64,000 bases of DNA from assembly GCF_900114235.1 (NCBI RefSeq), contig NZ_FOSJ01000003.1, positions 1 through 64,000 of the forward strand, given 5' to 3'. Shown here one piece after another: positions 27,215 to 37,555 of this stretch. Positions within the stretch are counted from its first letter, which is position 1, and each line of letters starts with the position of its first letter. The stretch comes from Marinilactibacillus piezotolerans (GTDB lineage Bacteria > Bacillota > Bacilli > Lactobacillales > Carnobacteriaceae_A). The translations under genes and the position numbers were made by a program. The notes under the pieces were generated by a model. That model was not told the DNA's origin. It did not search any database and was given only the letters and a program-made list of their open reading frames with translations.

Positions 27215-28066
27215 ATGGAAAATAAACAAACCTGTAAAATGAGAATTCGATCTATTTATAGAACATTTAGTGAGAAAGAAAAGAAATTAGCTGATTATAT
27301 TACCGCTTCTCCTGAAAAAATTATTCATGGAACGATTAATCAGATTGCCGATGATACTGGTCTAGCAGATTCTACTGTATTTAGATTTTGTAAACGTCTT
27401 GGTTATAAAGGATTTCAAGACATGAAAATTGCTTTAGCCTCTGAACAAGTAAAAGAATTACACGATATTCATGAACATCTATCTTCCGAAGATAATGAAA
27501 GAACTGTTTTAAAGAAAGTTTTCCAATCAAATATCAAAACATTGGAAGATACGTTAACAGTTATTGATGAAGATCACTTTAAAGGCGCAGTTAATGCAAT
27601 GCTAAAAGCAGATAGAATTGAATTATTTGGATTTGGTGGTTCTAACGTTATTGCTCTGGACGGATATCATAAGTTTATCCGAACCGGATTGCCTGTTTCC
27701 GCTCAAATCGATGCGCATATGCAGTTAATGTCTGCTTCTCAGATGACTGATTCCAGTGTCGCTGTTCTTATTTCTCATACTGGTCATTCTAAAGATATTC
27801 TCGGATTATTAGATACTCTAAAACAAAATAATGTATTCACTATAGGAATCACTAGTTATATGCAATCCCCTTTTAGTCAACAAGTTGATATTCCACTTTA
27901 CACTTTATCAGAAGAAACAGATTTCCGATCTGAGGCACTAGCTTCAAGAATAGCTCAACTCAGTCTGCTTGATGCTATTTATGTTAATATCATGATGAGA
28001 TTAGACGAAAAAGGAAAAAAATCTATCACCAAGGTCAGAAATGCTATTCAAAACCGTAGAATTTAA
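27215..28066 (+). CDS. RpiR-family regulator of the gluconate genes
   Basis: A 283-residue RpiR-type regulator: N-terminal HTH_6 domain (about 1-80; TINQIADDTGLADSTVFRFC is the helix-turn-helix) and C-terminal SIS domain (about 110-255; FGFGGSNVIALDG and ISHTGHSKDIL hold the phosphosugar site). It is transcribed away from gntZ/gntK and probably controls them, with 6-phosphogluconate as a plausible ligand; target and ligand are inferred from position. The AAAGGAG before the ATG is 12 bases away, rather far. A second rpiR gene follows after 19 bases. Confidence 0.88.
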   Translation: MENKQTCKMRIRSIYRTFSEKEKKLADYITASPEKIIHGTINQIADDTGLADSTVFRFCKRLGYKGFQDMKIALASEQVKELHDIHEHLSSEDNERTVLKKVFQSNIKTLEDTLTVIDEDHFKGAVNAMLKADRIELFGFGGSNVIALDGYHKFIRTGLPVSAQIDAHMQLMSASQMTDSSVAVLISHTGHSKDILGLLDTLKQNNVFTIGITSYMQSPFSQQVDIPLYTLSEETDFRSEALASRIAQLSLLDAIYVNIMMRLDEKGKKSITKVRNAIQNRRI

Positions 28067-28085
28067 CTAGTAAAGGAGCATACAT

Positions 28086-28841
28086 TTGATAGACTTAAGC
28101 AAATTAACGGCTGGAAAAAAATTAACTTCTTTAGAAAAAGCGATTCTTCAGTATTTTGTAGCACATATTGATACAGTCCAGGACATGGGCGTACGTGCTG
28201 TAGCAAGCGCAACCTACACATCTCCCGCTTCTGTTATAAGATTATCTAAAAAACTAGGCTACGCTGGTTTTACTGATATGTATTATTCATTACTTCCCAT
28301 GATCAAAAAAGCAGAGAATAATTCAAATACTGAGAACGAAACCATATTAAGTACTGATTTTAAATCATTAATCAAAAATTGTTCTTACGAAAATACCCAA
28401 CAGTTCATTGATAATGTACTGCTACTAAAACAAAAATATATCTTTATTTATGCTACTGGTTTCTCTCAGATTGCAGCAGAGTATATTTACAAGAAATTAT
28501 TGGTTCTAGGAAGAAAAGCGATTTTAGCTAGTGGCTCTGATTCAGTGGGTGTGTTTGAAAATAACTTAGATGATATTGGTGCAATGATCGTTGTCTCAAA
28601 ATCCGGTGAAACTGAACAAGTTTACCGCAAACTGAAAAAAGCTGTCGATGCTGAAATCTACACAGTTGCTTTCACGAAAGAAACGGATAATCGAATCGGA
28701 TCAATCTCTGATTTAAATATTCAGATTCTAGATGTACATCAACTAGATGATCGCAATATGCTTCCTAATCTCTTTTTCCCCGGGGTTTTACTATCCTTTG
28801 AATCCATTGTCGAACAATATTTAACCCAATTAGAATCTTAA
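28086..28841 (+). CDS. RpiR-family regulator (probable regulator of alpha-glucoside PTS locus 2)
   Basis: A 251-residue RpiR-type regulator starting at a TTG with AAAGGAG about 7 bases upstream. HTH_6 occupies roughly 1-75 (VRAVASATYTSPASVIRLS) and the SIS domain from about 115 (IYATGFSQIAAEY; VVSKSGETEQVY). It is co-directional with the upstream rpiR (19-base gap) and lies upstream of the second PTS/GH4 pair, from which it is separated by a hairpin. It resembles the regulator at 7146 in arrangement, so a phosphorylated alpha-glucoside is a likely signal. This is inference from context. Confidence 0.88.
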   Translation: MIDLSKLTAGKKLTSLEKAILQYFVAHIDTVQDMGVRAVASATYTSPASVIRLSKKLGYAGFTDMYYSLLPMIKKAENNSNTENETILSTDFKSLIKNCSYENTQQFIDNVLLLKQKYIFIYATGFSQIAAEYIYKKLLVLGRKAILASGSDSVGVFENNLDDIGAMIVVSKSGETEQVYRKLKKAVDAEIYTVAFTKETDNRIGSISDLNIQILDVHQLDDRNMLPNLFFPGVLLSFESIVEQYLTQLES

Positions 28842-28853
28842 TCTTTTTTATGC

Positions 28854-28885
28854 GAAACGTGTTTCTTAATCAAGAAACACGTTTC
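28854..28885 (+). terminator. Hairpin after the rpiR pair
   Basis: GAAACGTGTTTCTT and AAGAAACACGTTTC pair perfectly over 14 bp with an AATC loop. The downstream T-run is weak (TACTATTTT), so termination may be partial. Confidence 0.65.
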
Positions 28886-28907
28886 TACTATTTTAAAACG
28901 CTAACAT

Positions 28908-28921
28908 TAGAACCGCTTACA
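28908..28921 (-). promoter_or_regulatory. Candidate cre site upstream of PTS locus 2
   Basis: Read on the minus strand, TGTAAGCGGTTCTA matches the cre consensus at 12 of 14 positions. It lies just upstream of a TATACT -10-like hexamer (28925-28930) for the PTS gene. Confidence 0.5.
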
Positions 28922-29002
28922 CGCTATACTAATTCTAGATCAATCATTCTTATTACGAAAAACGGTTAAAAAGGAATGAAAAATTGAATTGGAGGAAAGA
29001 AG

Positions 29003-30610
29003 ATGAAAGATAAGTTAATGAACGGAATGCAGCGTTTTGCAAAAGCGATGTTTATTCCTGTACTAATTCTGCCTATTGCAGGTTTGTTAATTGCAATAGG
29101 AAATTTATTTACAAACGCTCGATTGATTGAGTTGCTTCCCTTTTTAGATAATCCGATCACTATGGGATTTGGATCAATCTTATCAGGATCACTCGTTTCT
29201 ATCTTAACAAACTTAGGACTCATATTCTGTGTGGGTATTGCTGTGGGCTTATCCAACAAGAAAAAAGCAGAAGCTGGCTTTACCGCACTTTTAGGATTCT
29301 TGGTATTTATATATGCAATGAATAACTTCCTGTCTTTTAATGAAATGCTCGTAGATCCTGCGTCTCTACAAGGAACAGGTCAATCTATGGTGTTAGGTGT
29401 GCAGGTATTAGACATGGGGGTATTTTTAGGAATTATTCTAGGAGTCGTTGTTGCACTTGTTCATAATAAATTTGCTGAAATTGAATTTGATAATGCCTTC
29501 CAAATTTATGGTGGTTCTCGTTTTGTATTTATCGTATTGATCCCAATCGTTGTCATCTTCGCAATTCTGATGAGTTATATCTGGCCCGTTGTTCAATCTG
29601 GAATTGATGCGACCGGATCATTTATTAACCAAACAGGCAACTTTGGCTTATTCTTATACGGCACACTTGAACGTTTACTCATTCCAACTGGTTTACATCA
29701 CTTGGTGTATACACCTTTCTTATATACTTCTCTGGGTGGTGTTGCGGAAGTCGGTGGTGAAGTCTTTGAAGGAGCTCGTAACATCTACTTTGCTGAAATA
29801 GCAGACCCATCTGGTGGTCTATTAAACCAAAGTGTTATCTGGGATGCTCGAGGAATTTCAAAAATGTTTGGTTTACTCGGTGCCTGCTTAGCAATGTACC
29901 ATACAGCTAAACCAGAAAACAAAGCAAGAGCAAAAGCTATTTTAATTCCAGCGGTCTTTACTTCATTTGTTGCAGGCGTTACTGAACCAATCGAGTTTTC
30001 ATTTATGTTTATTGCCCCTGTACTATTCGTCATTCACTCCGTATTTAGTGGTTTTAGTATGGTCGTCTTAAATTTACTAAATGTTCGTGCAATTGGTCCA
30101 AATGGTTTTATAGATTTCTTACTGTACAACGTTCCTTTAGGTTTTGAACGGACAAGGTGGCCAATCTTTATTTTAGTCGGGATAGCCTTCTTCATCATTT
30201 ACTATCTTACATTTAGATTTTTAATCACAAAATTCAAATTTAAAACAATTGGTCGAGAAGATTCTGTTCAAGATACAAAATTATATTCTAAAAAAGATTA
30301 TCAAGCTGCTAAATCTGGCCAACTGGTTGAAACAGTTACTGGAGACAGAGAAGCTGAAACAGGCTCTGCGCCCGTTATTGTACAAGCTTTAGGAGGACCG
30401 GAAAATATTGATACCATTACAAACTGTTATACTCGTTTGCGCTTAACCTTAAAAGATCCTGCATTAGTCGATGAACAGACTTTACGGACAGATACCGGCG
30501 CTAGCGGCGTCATCGTAAAAGATCAGAACGTACAGGTCGTCTACGGACTGCAGGTTAATAGCGTACGGAGATCAGTGGAAAAATATCTTGGTCGAGATCC
30601 AGAAGAATAA
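29003..30610 (+). CDS. Alpha-glucoside-specific PTS EIICB permease (copy 2)
   Basis: A 535-residue PTS permease with an EIIC membrane domain to about residue 420 (LERLLIPTGLHHLVY, VTEPIEFSFMF) and an EIIB domain whose phosphorylation site is Cys475 in TNCYTRLRL. No EIIA domain is fused. The partner GH4 gene follows after 25 bases, indicating import of alpha-glucosides as 6'-phosphates. Compared with copy 1 the membrane part is clearly diverged, especially in the region after the GLHH motif that faces substrate, so the two may prefer different disaccharides such as maltose, trehalulose or isomaltulose. GGAGG stands 9 bases before the ATG. Confidence 0.92.
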   Translation: MKDKLMNGMQRFAKAMFIPVLILPIAGLLIAIGNLFTNARLIELLPFLDNPITMGFGSILSGSLVSILTNLGLIFCVGIAVGLSNKKKAEAGFTALLGFLVFIYAMNNFLSFNEMLVDPASLQGTGQSMVLGVQVLDMGVFLGIILGVVVALVHNKFAEIEFDNAFQIYGGSRFVFIVLIPIVVIFAILMSYIWPVVQSGIDATGSFINQTGNFGLFLYGTLERLLIPTGLHHLVYTPFLYTSLGGVAEVGGEVFEGARNIYFAEIADPSGGLLNQSVIWDARGISKMFGLLGACLAMYHTAKPENKARAKAILIPAVFTSFVAGVTEPIEFSFMFIAPVLFVIHSVFSGFSMVVLNLLNVRAIGPNGFIDFLLYNVPLGFERTRWPIFILVGIAFFIIYYLTFRFLITKFKFKTIGREDSVQDTKLYSKKDYQAAKSGQLVETVTGDREAETGSAPVIVQALGGPENIDTITNCYTRLRLTLKDPALVDEQTLRTDTGASGVIVKDQNVQVVYGLQVNSVRRSVEKYLGRDPEE

Positions 30611-30635
30611 TTTAAATAAGAAGGGAAAGAATTAA

Positions 30636-31964
<1,329 letters not shown>

Positions 31965-31993
31965 CTCATTTCTTAGTATATGTCTAAATAAAC

Positions 31994-32030
31994 AACCACT
32001 CCCCTAGAAAATCGGGGAGTGGTTATTTTT
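31994..32030 (+). terminator. Rho-independent terminator after the second GH4 gene
   Basis: AACCACTCCCC (31994-32004) and GGGGAGTGGTT (32014-32024) form an 11-bp perfect stem followed by ATTTTT. Confidence 0.92.
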
Positions 32031-32164
32031 AATAATACAATAATTTTTTTCCATAGAAAGAGCTTATCAATAATGTAAATACTACGAATACTGAACAAAC
32101 TCCTATGAAATCATTAAACTTTAGTTTATGACTATATAAAAACTACACTTACTCTCTTAGAAAA

Positions 32165-33985
32165 TTACTCTGCTGACTGTTCCAAGTAGTTAGCTAAGTG
32201 ATCTTGGACTAAATCAGCATCCGCTTCTAACTCATTTCCAGTGTCTACTAAAGGTGATACTGGAGTGAATGCTTTATTTTTCTGCCCGTCATAAGATTGA
32301 ATGAAATCGTCTTGATTGATTGAGTACAGAATCGCTTTACGCAAATCTTCACTCTGAGCAGTTTTGCTTTCTTCATTTGTCGTATTGATAATCAAATATT
32401 CTACAGCGTTACTTGGACCAGTTTGTAGTTCAAGAGAATCTTCACCTTCAACTACCTCATATTGAGTTTCTTCCAATCCATAAAGCAAGTGCACTTCTCC
32501 ACTTCTCAAAGCAGACAATGCGCTATCCATATCTCCAATAAAGCGAACTGTTACATTTTCAATTTGGGCAGCATTTTCAGAATCTGGCATATAAGCAGGG
32601 TTCTTCTGGAAAGTTGCTTCGTAATCGTTTTTAGCAATCATGATATAAGGACCACTGGCATATAAGTGATTGTCGTAAGTGTCCCCTTCTGTTACTGCAC
32701 GTTGATCACCATAAGGAATATCTGTATTAATATCAAAATTCTCAATATCATATGTGTTGACACTCTCAACTTGTTCTTTTGAAACAATTCCAGCAGATTG
32801 ATGTGCCAAGTAATTTAAGACTTGCGGAAATGGCTCGGTAGTGGTTAGTTTGACTACCTGATAGTTTCCTGCACTACTGTCAGATTGCGTTTTATCTGTC
32901 ACTAAACTATTGATAGGAGTATCTAATCCAGCTTCCAGTGCTTCTTTTATACTTGTATTTTCACCAGCGACTGTTGCCTCTTCCAATTCGCTCATATCTT
33001 CTACAACCGTTACATCATCAATATATTCATGCAAACTATACGTTCTATGGTCTGGGACTGATTCAGGATCACTAGCACGTTCTAGAGAGAATTCAACATC
33101 ATCTGCTCCAACTCGCTCCCCTGTGTCTACAGCTTGACCATCTTCTACACTTGCAAAATTAATATCATCACGCAAAATAAAATAGTAATCAGAATTACCT
33201 TCAGCAATAGCATGATTGTAACTCAATGAAGCTTCAGAAGTTACAGTATCATCTTCTGTCAAGTTTACCAAACGCACATACATATTCGTATTCAATTGAT
33301 TGATAGATCCGTCGTTTCCTTTGATTGGATCTAAAGATGTTAAATCAGATTCCGTCTGAGTCAGAATTAAAGGCTCTGAGGAATTGAGCGAAGTATCATT
33401 AAACTGAACAGTATCCCAAGCAAAAGCTCGTGATTTATAAAGATTAACTGTATCCGGATTAATTAATTCCTTATTAAATGCTTGTGCTTTTAATGAGTTA
33501 TAAAGACCGACGGCATAAGCATTTTCTGTAACGATGACATTTTCCATTTCACTATACGTATCAACATATTCTGATTCGTTCTCCGTAGCTGCTTGATTGA
33601 TCAGTTCGTCTACTTCTGAGTCAGGAGCAATAACTCGGCTATCTCCATCACTCGTGAATAATGAACGAACTGCATAATCCGGATTCCCTGTTACAGTGGT
33701 CCAGCTCGCAACAGAAATATCAAAGTTTCCTGCATCTCTTTGAGCTCTATAGCTGGCATAATCAGGTTGCTGGTTAACGTTGACTTCAAAACCATTTCTA
33801 GTCAACTGGTCACGTAAAATATTCAAGTCTTTTTCGTCCGCAGCAGCACCTAACAAATCGATTTGTACTGCTTCTTGATCACTGTTTGAATTGCCTGTTG
33901 CAGCTTCATCTTCTGTAGTTACATCACAAGCAGATAAAGCCAGTGTTCCAAGCAATACAGCTGTACTTATTAATTTCTTTTTCAT
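32165..33985 (-). CDS. Peptide-binding lipoprotein with apparent circular permutation (OppA family)
   Basis: A 606-residue lipoprotein (lipobox LALSAC, Cys20) of the SBP_bac_5 family, but with its parts in an unusual order. Residues about 40-195 (VQIDLLG ... FDISVASWTT ... SEVDELINQA ... LYNSLKAQAF) correspond to the C-terminal third of a normal OppA, such as the one at 52823 (SLSFLGDDDE ... FDLLLTGWGA ... SEFDALIDKA ... LYQEAETQL). Residues about 204-606 then run from the usual OppA N-terminus (ILTQTESDLTSLDPI) to the lobe-2 segment (EYLIINTTN ... LRKAILYSINQDDF) and stop where the first block would normally follow. It is the last gene of the T-box-controlled operon with oppC and oppB. Likely ligands are peptides, perhaps Cys-containing. 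Confidence 0.85.
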   Translation of the reverse strand: MKKKLISTAVLLGTLALSACDVTTEDEAATGNSNSDQEAVQIDLLGAAADEKDLNILRDQLTRNGFEVNVNQQPDYASYRAQRDAGNFDISVASWTTVTGNPDYAVRSLFTSDGDSRVIAPDSEVDELINQAATENESEYVDTYSEMENVIVTENAYAVGLYNSLKAQAFNKELINPDTVNLYKSRAFAWDTVQFNDTSLNSSEPLILTQTESDLTSLDPIKGNDGSINQLNTNMYVRLVNLTEDDTVTSEASLSYNHAIAEGNSDYYFILRDDINFASVEDGQAVDTGERVGADDVEFSLERASDPESVPDHRTYSLHEYIDDVTVVEDMSELEEATVAGENTSIKEALEAGLDTPINSLVTDKTQSDSSAGNYQVVKLTTTEPFPQVLNYLAHQSAGIVSKEQVESVNTYDIENFDINTDIPYGDQRAVTEGDTYDNHLYASGPYIMIAKNDYEATFQKNPAYMPDSENAAQIENVTVRFIGDMDSALSALRSGEVHLLYGLEETQYEVVEGEDSLELQTGPSNAVEYLIINTTNEESKTAQSEDLRKAILYSINQDDFIQSYDGQKNKAFTPVSPLVDTGNELEADADLVQDHLANYLEQSAE

Positions 33986-34045
33986 ACATTTTTCCTCTTT
34001 TCCTTTTGATTTTATTTTATTTAAGTCTATTAAACTTTTTAAACA

Positions 34046-35509
34046 TTAAGATAACCTTGGATCTGTTGCATCTCTTAAACCATCACCCAAAAAGTTAAAT
34101 GATAAAACTAATGCAATGATCGCTAATCCTGGATAAATAGCTAAGTGAGGCTCCGTTTCCAGATATTCACTACCAGTCCGCAGTATATTCCCCCATTCTG
34201 GAATATAATTTTCTACTCCTAGTCCAAGGTAACTCAGACTACTCGTCGCGATAATCGCTGATCCAATGGTTAACGTTGCTCTAACAATCATCGGTGCCAG
34301 AGAATTGGGAATAACATGTTTACGAATGATATTCGTATGATTGTTTCCAATTGCTCTTGACGCCTCTACATATTCCAGATTCGTTACCTGGATTACGTTT
34401 GCTCGCATTGTCCGAGCATAACTTGGGATATACCCGACACTTAAAGCAATAATTAAATTTGTAGTAGAAGCTCCAAAAGCTGCGACAATTGTTATAGCTA
34501 ACAGAATTCCTGGAATAGCGTATAAGATGTCTAAAAATCGCATAATTAAATTATCTGTATGTCGACCATAATATCCAGAAACAGCACCGAGCGCCCCTCC
34601 AAATATCAGCGGAATAACCGTTGCCAGTACTCCAACAGTCAATGATATCCGTGCTCCAAACACAATTCTAGAAAACACATCTCGACCAAAATTGTCTGTT
34701 CCAAAAGGGTAAGTCAGACTTGGTGGTTGTAGAATACTGCTATAATCATTTGTCACTGCAAACCCATAATTAAAAGTCCAATAACTACAAATAGAAATAG
34801 CAACAAGAAATACGATAAATAGCATACCTATCATAGAAGCTTGATTTCGTATGATTTTTTCACGGATACCCTTCCGTCGAGTCATTGTTGTTTCGTTATC
34901 TGTCTTTTGGATCATTGAAATTATTACAAAAAGCACAAAAAGATTCCCAACTAAAACAGTTGCTGCAAAAAATAGAAGAAAAACTTTTTTTACTATACCA
35001 GACATTGCTGCAAATCTATTGTACCCGACTAACACAACAATATGAAAAATAAGAATAAAAAGCAGTAAAAACATAAACGGTATAAAAGTATTGGTTACAT
35101 AAGCTTTAAATAAGTTTAATGCAGATACTCCAATTACCAGAAAATCTGTCAATACCATATATACAGAATAAATATAACCAGTGCTTACTTTATTTTTCAA
35201 TAAATATAAAGACGAAAGCACTATAAATAAGTTTCCCGCTAACAAGGAGATTAATAATACTCCAGCCAACTGCCGGCTTGTTGAGTTAATGACAAGTGAT
35301 TTATTACTATCTTTTCTGATTTTAAGTACTAATAATGCCTGAACAGCAGTTACCAATCCATTGATACCTGCCAGAATCAAAATAAACGGACGAATAGCAA
35401 ATGGGCTGAAATCAAAAGATGCAAAGCCGATAATCAGCGTATATAACAGTGAAAGCCCCATAGAAAACTCCGCTTGCTTATAAACCAGCGTATCTTTATA
35501 AGATTTCAA
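34046..35509 (-). CDS. oppC: Peptide ABC transporter permease OppC with a long N-terminal membrane extension
   Basis: A 487-residue protein. The C-terminal 260 residues are a standard OppC/DppC permease (FGTDNFGRDVFSRI; EAA loop YVEASRAIGNNHTNII). The N-terminal 205 residues are an additional domain with about six predicted membrane helices; typical OppC proteins have about 300 residues and a single N-terminal helix. The extension is followed by a short charged linker (TMTRRKGIREK), after which the normal OppC start is recognisable. The gene lies between oppB (18-base gap) and the permuted binding protein. The function of the extension is unknown. Confidence 0.9.
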   Translation of the reverse strand: MKSYKDTLVYKQAEFSMGLSLLYTLIIGFASFDFSPFAIRPFILILAGINGLVTAVQALLVLKIRKDSNKSLVINSTSRQLAGVLLISLLAGNLFIVLSSLYLLKNKVSTGYIYSVYMVLTDFLVIGVSALNLFKAYVTNTFIPFMFLLLFILIFHIVVLVGYNRFAAMSGIVKKVFLLFFAATVLVGNLFVLFVIISMIQKTDNETTMTRRKGIREKIIRNQASMIGMLFIVFLVAISICSYWTFNYGFAVTNDYSSILQPPSLTYPFGTDNFGRDVFSRIVFGARISLTVGVLATVIPLIFGGALGAVSGYYGRHTDNLIMRFLDILYAIPGILLAITIVAAFGASTTNLIIALSVGYIPSYARTMRANVIQVTNLEYVEASRAIGNNHTNIIRKHVIPNSLAPMIVRATLTIGSAIIATSSLSYLGLGVENYIPEWGNILRTGSEYLETEPHLAIYPGLAIIALVLSFNFLGDGLRDATDPRLS

Positions 35510-35527
35510 AGAACTTTTCCCTCCCTT

Positions 35528-36976
35528 CTAGTATCTTTTAAGATTGGTCCGAATTCTCGGATCAATAAAGGCATAGAGCATATCAATAAACACATTTACA
35601 ACTGATAACACAATGGCTATATAAATGACACCACCTAGAACACTTGGTATGTCAGGAATAAATTGACGTTCTACAATATAATTCCCGATCCCATTGATAT
35701 TGAAGACTTGTTCAGTTACAGCTGCGCCTCCAAGTACTCCTCCGAATTGAAGACCTATGATCGTTACAATTGGAATTAATGCATTTGGTACCGCATGTCT
35801 CAACATTACTCTTCTATTCGATAATCCTTTTGAGCGAGCTGTTAGAATATAATCTTCATTAACTACTTCTAGAGTAGATGAACGCGTCATTCTTGCTACT
35901 GAAGCCATCAGCAATGTACCAAGTACCACTGCCGGCATAATCAGCGAAGCAAAGTTATCTGCATTATAAGTTGCCGGCAACCATCCCAGTTCAATTGAAA
36001 ATCCTAATATGAAAATAAGGCCTTGCCAGAAACTTGGAATGGATAACCCAATTAATGCAATAAACATAAAAACATGATCAAACATCGTATTAGCTTTCAC
36101 TGCCGAATATATTCCAGCAGGCAATGCCACTATAAGAGCAATTATTAAAGCAAATACTGAAAGTTCCAACGTAACTGGGAATCGTCGCATAATGGTCGAA
36201 ACAACTGCCTGATTGCCCGAATAGGCATTCCCTAAATCAAAAGTGAAAACACCTTTAATCGTTCTCCATAATTGAACAATATATGGATCATCTAGTCCGT
36301 ACATCGCACGAAAATTATCAACCTGGGCTTGCGTAGCGGTCTCTCCAATAATATTTCTGGCCGGGTCAGAGGGAGAAAAATATAATAAAGTAAAGACGAT
36401 GATCGTTACTCCCAATATGACAAAGAGCATCATGAGCAACCGTTCAAATAAATACTTCATAAATGGAAAGGAATGTATGACCAGCAATACATACATAGGA
36501 AATCCTAGAACTGCTGATAAGACAAAATATTTTGGATTTAAAATAAAGGCAAGTGATTGTCCTAAAAAGGTTACTTTTTCTCTATTAGATTGTTCATAGA
36601 TTTCCTGCGCTTTTTCATTTACAGCTTGCTGGAATTGAGTAGAAAATAATCTTTCAACATTTTTATTCGTTTCTTTCTCATTTAATAGTTTATTGAAAAA
36701 AGCTTGTTTATTTTCTTCTTGCTTTTTCAATTTTGCTTTTAATTTCTGATCATATCCAATTTGTATTAAAGCTTCCTTTGCTTCGCTGTTAATTTTTCCA
36801 TTTTGCTTTTTGACATATTTCTTGTATAGAAAGACTATAAGAATAAGCAGCTGAAAAGGAAGACCAAAAATCAGCAAACCTATACGGTAATAAGGGCTCA
36901 AAAATGCTTTTCCGTATTGTCGAGAAACCATTTGAAAGAAATTCTGATCTTGTTTGATAATCGTTTCAACTTTCAT
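35528..36976 (-). CDS. oppB: Peptide ABC transporter permease OppB with N-terminal membrane/coiled-coil extension
   Basis: A 482-residue protein. The C-terminal 310 residues are a normal OppB permease (LPAGIYSAVK, EAA loop YILTARSKGLSNRRVML, ending in a DPRIR motif). The N-terminal 165 residues add at least two membrane segments around a Lys/Glu/Gln-rich, probably coiled-coil stretch (about 65-135). A longer frame from a GTG at 37090 is an artefact: that GTG lies inside the T-box sequence, whereas GGAGG at 36983-36987 correctly places the ATG at 36976 (MKVETIIKQD). It is the first gene after the T-box leader. The extension parallels the one on OppC. Confidence 0.9.
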   Translation of the reverse strand: MKVETIIKQDQNFFQMVSRQYGKAFLSPYYRIGLLIFGLPFQLLILIVFLYKKYVKKQNGKINSEAKEALIQIGYDQKLKAKLKKQEENKQAFFNKLLNEKETNKNVERLFSTQFQQAVNEKAQEIYEQSNREKVTFLGQSLAFILNPKYFVLSAVLGFPMYVLLVIHSFPFMKYLFERLLMMLFVILGVTIIVFTLLYFSPSDPARNIIGETATQAQVDNFRAMYGLDDPYIVQLWRTIKGVFTFDLGNAYSGNQAVVSTIMRRFPVTLELSVFALIIALIVALPAGIYSAVKANTMFDHVFMFIALIGLSIPSFWQGLIFILGFSIELGWLPATYNADNFASLIMPAVVLGTLLMASVARMTRSSTLEVVNEDYILTARSKGLSNRRVMLRHAVPNALIPIVTIIGLQFGGVLGGAAVTEQVFNINGIGNYIVERQFIPDIPSVLGGVIYIAIVLSVVNVFIDMLYAFIDPRIRTNLKRY

Positions 36977-37032
36977 TTCCATACCTCCATTCTCTTTATT
37001 AAGAATGTATTTTTCATTTGCATCATACGTAC

Positions 37033-37345
37033 AAAAAAAGCCCTTAAACACAGATACATCTGTATTCAAGGGCAAAATAATCAATTCCACGGTTCCACCT
37101 TAAAAAATGTACAGTTTCAACCTTGTTAAACCTCCGGCTGTACTATACACTATCTTAACTACAGTACTCAGACGCATCTGTCTGTAATACTGCGCCGCTG
37201 TAACGGGCATACCCGGCATCATCTAATCTTCCAAGAAAATTCAACGATACGACTCCAAGACGCACTTCCAGATATCACTCTTTATCCCTTCTCAGCAAAC
37301 AGGGACTCTCTATAAAATCGCAATGATCTGTACTCTTCTTTTCAT
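37033..37345 (-). promoter_or_regulatory. T-box riboswitch leader, probably tRNA-Cys-specific
   Basis: Reading leftward: a stem I region with AGAGAG and GCTGAGAA elements (about 37295-37315); a specifier loop in which TGC at 37262-37264 sits 9 bases before the end of the conserved GAG (GTCTTGGAG), with G directly after the codon; the T-box AGGTGGAACCGTGG (37087-37100); and a terminator stem starting GCCCTTGAATACAGA, followed by TTTTTTT (37033-37073). The T-box bulge TGGA has A at the variable position and would pair with an acceptor end UCCA; tRNA-Cys has U at the discriminator position. Both contacts therefore agree on Cys. An alternative specifier, GTG (Val), fits less well. It controls oppB-oppC and the permuted binding protein. 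Confidence 0.9.
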
Positions 37346-37555
37346 TGTCTTTTAACTTATTTTTTAAAAGTAGTCTTAATTGAAGATAAATATACCAAAT
37401 ATAAAAAGTACAGTCAAGGCTAAACATTTAATTTTTAGGATAGATTTTTGATTGACTTTATCACTGTAACTTTCTGCAAAATGATATTTTTTTCTATCTC
37501 GATTGACAAACATGCTATAATCAAATTATTCTAGACAAATTTGAGGAGCGGAACT
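37346..37555. other. Divergent promoter region between the opp operon leader and oppDF
   Basis: AT-rich sequence without a gene. For the rightward ATPase gene an extended -10, TGC-TATAAT (37513-37521), is clear, with a TTGACA-like hexamer (37503-37508) too close to be its -35. The leftward T-box transcript must start near 37350-37370, but no strong promoter stands out. Confidence 0.5.

Noticed and set aside
36977-37090. N-terminal extension of OppB beginning at a GTG in the leader
   Set aside because: The GTG lies within the T-box motif and the frame runs through the leader terminator; GGAGG marks the ATG at 36976.
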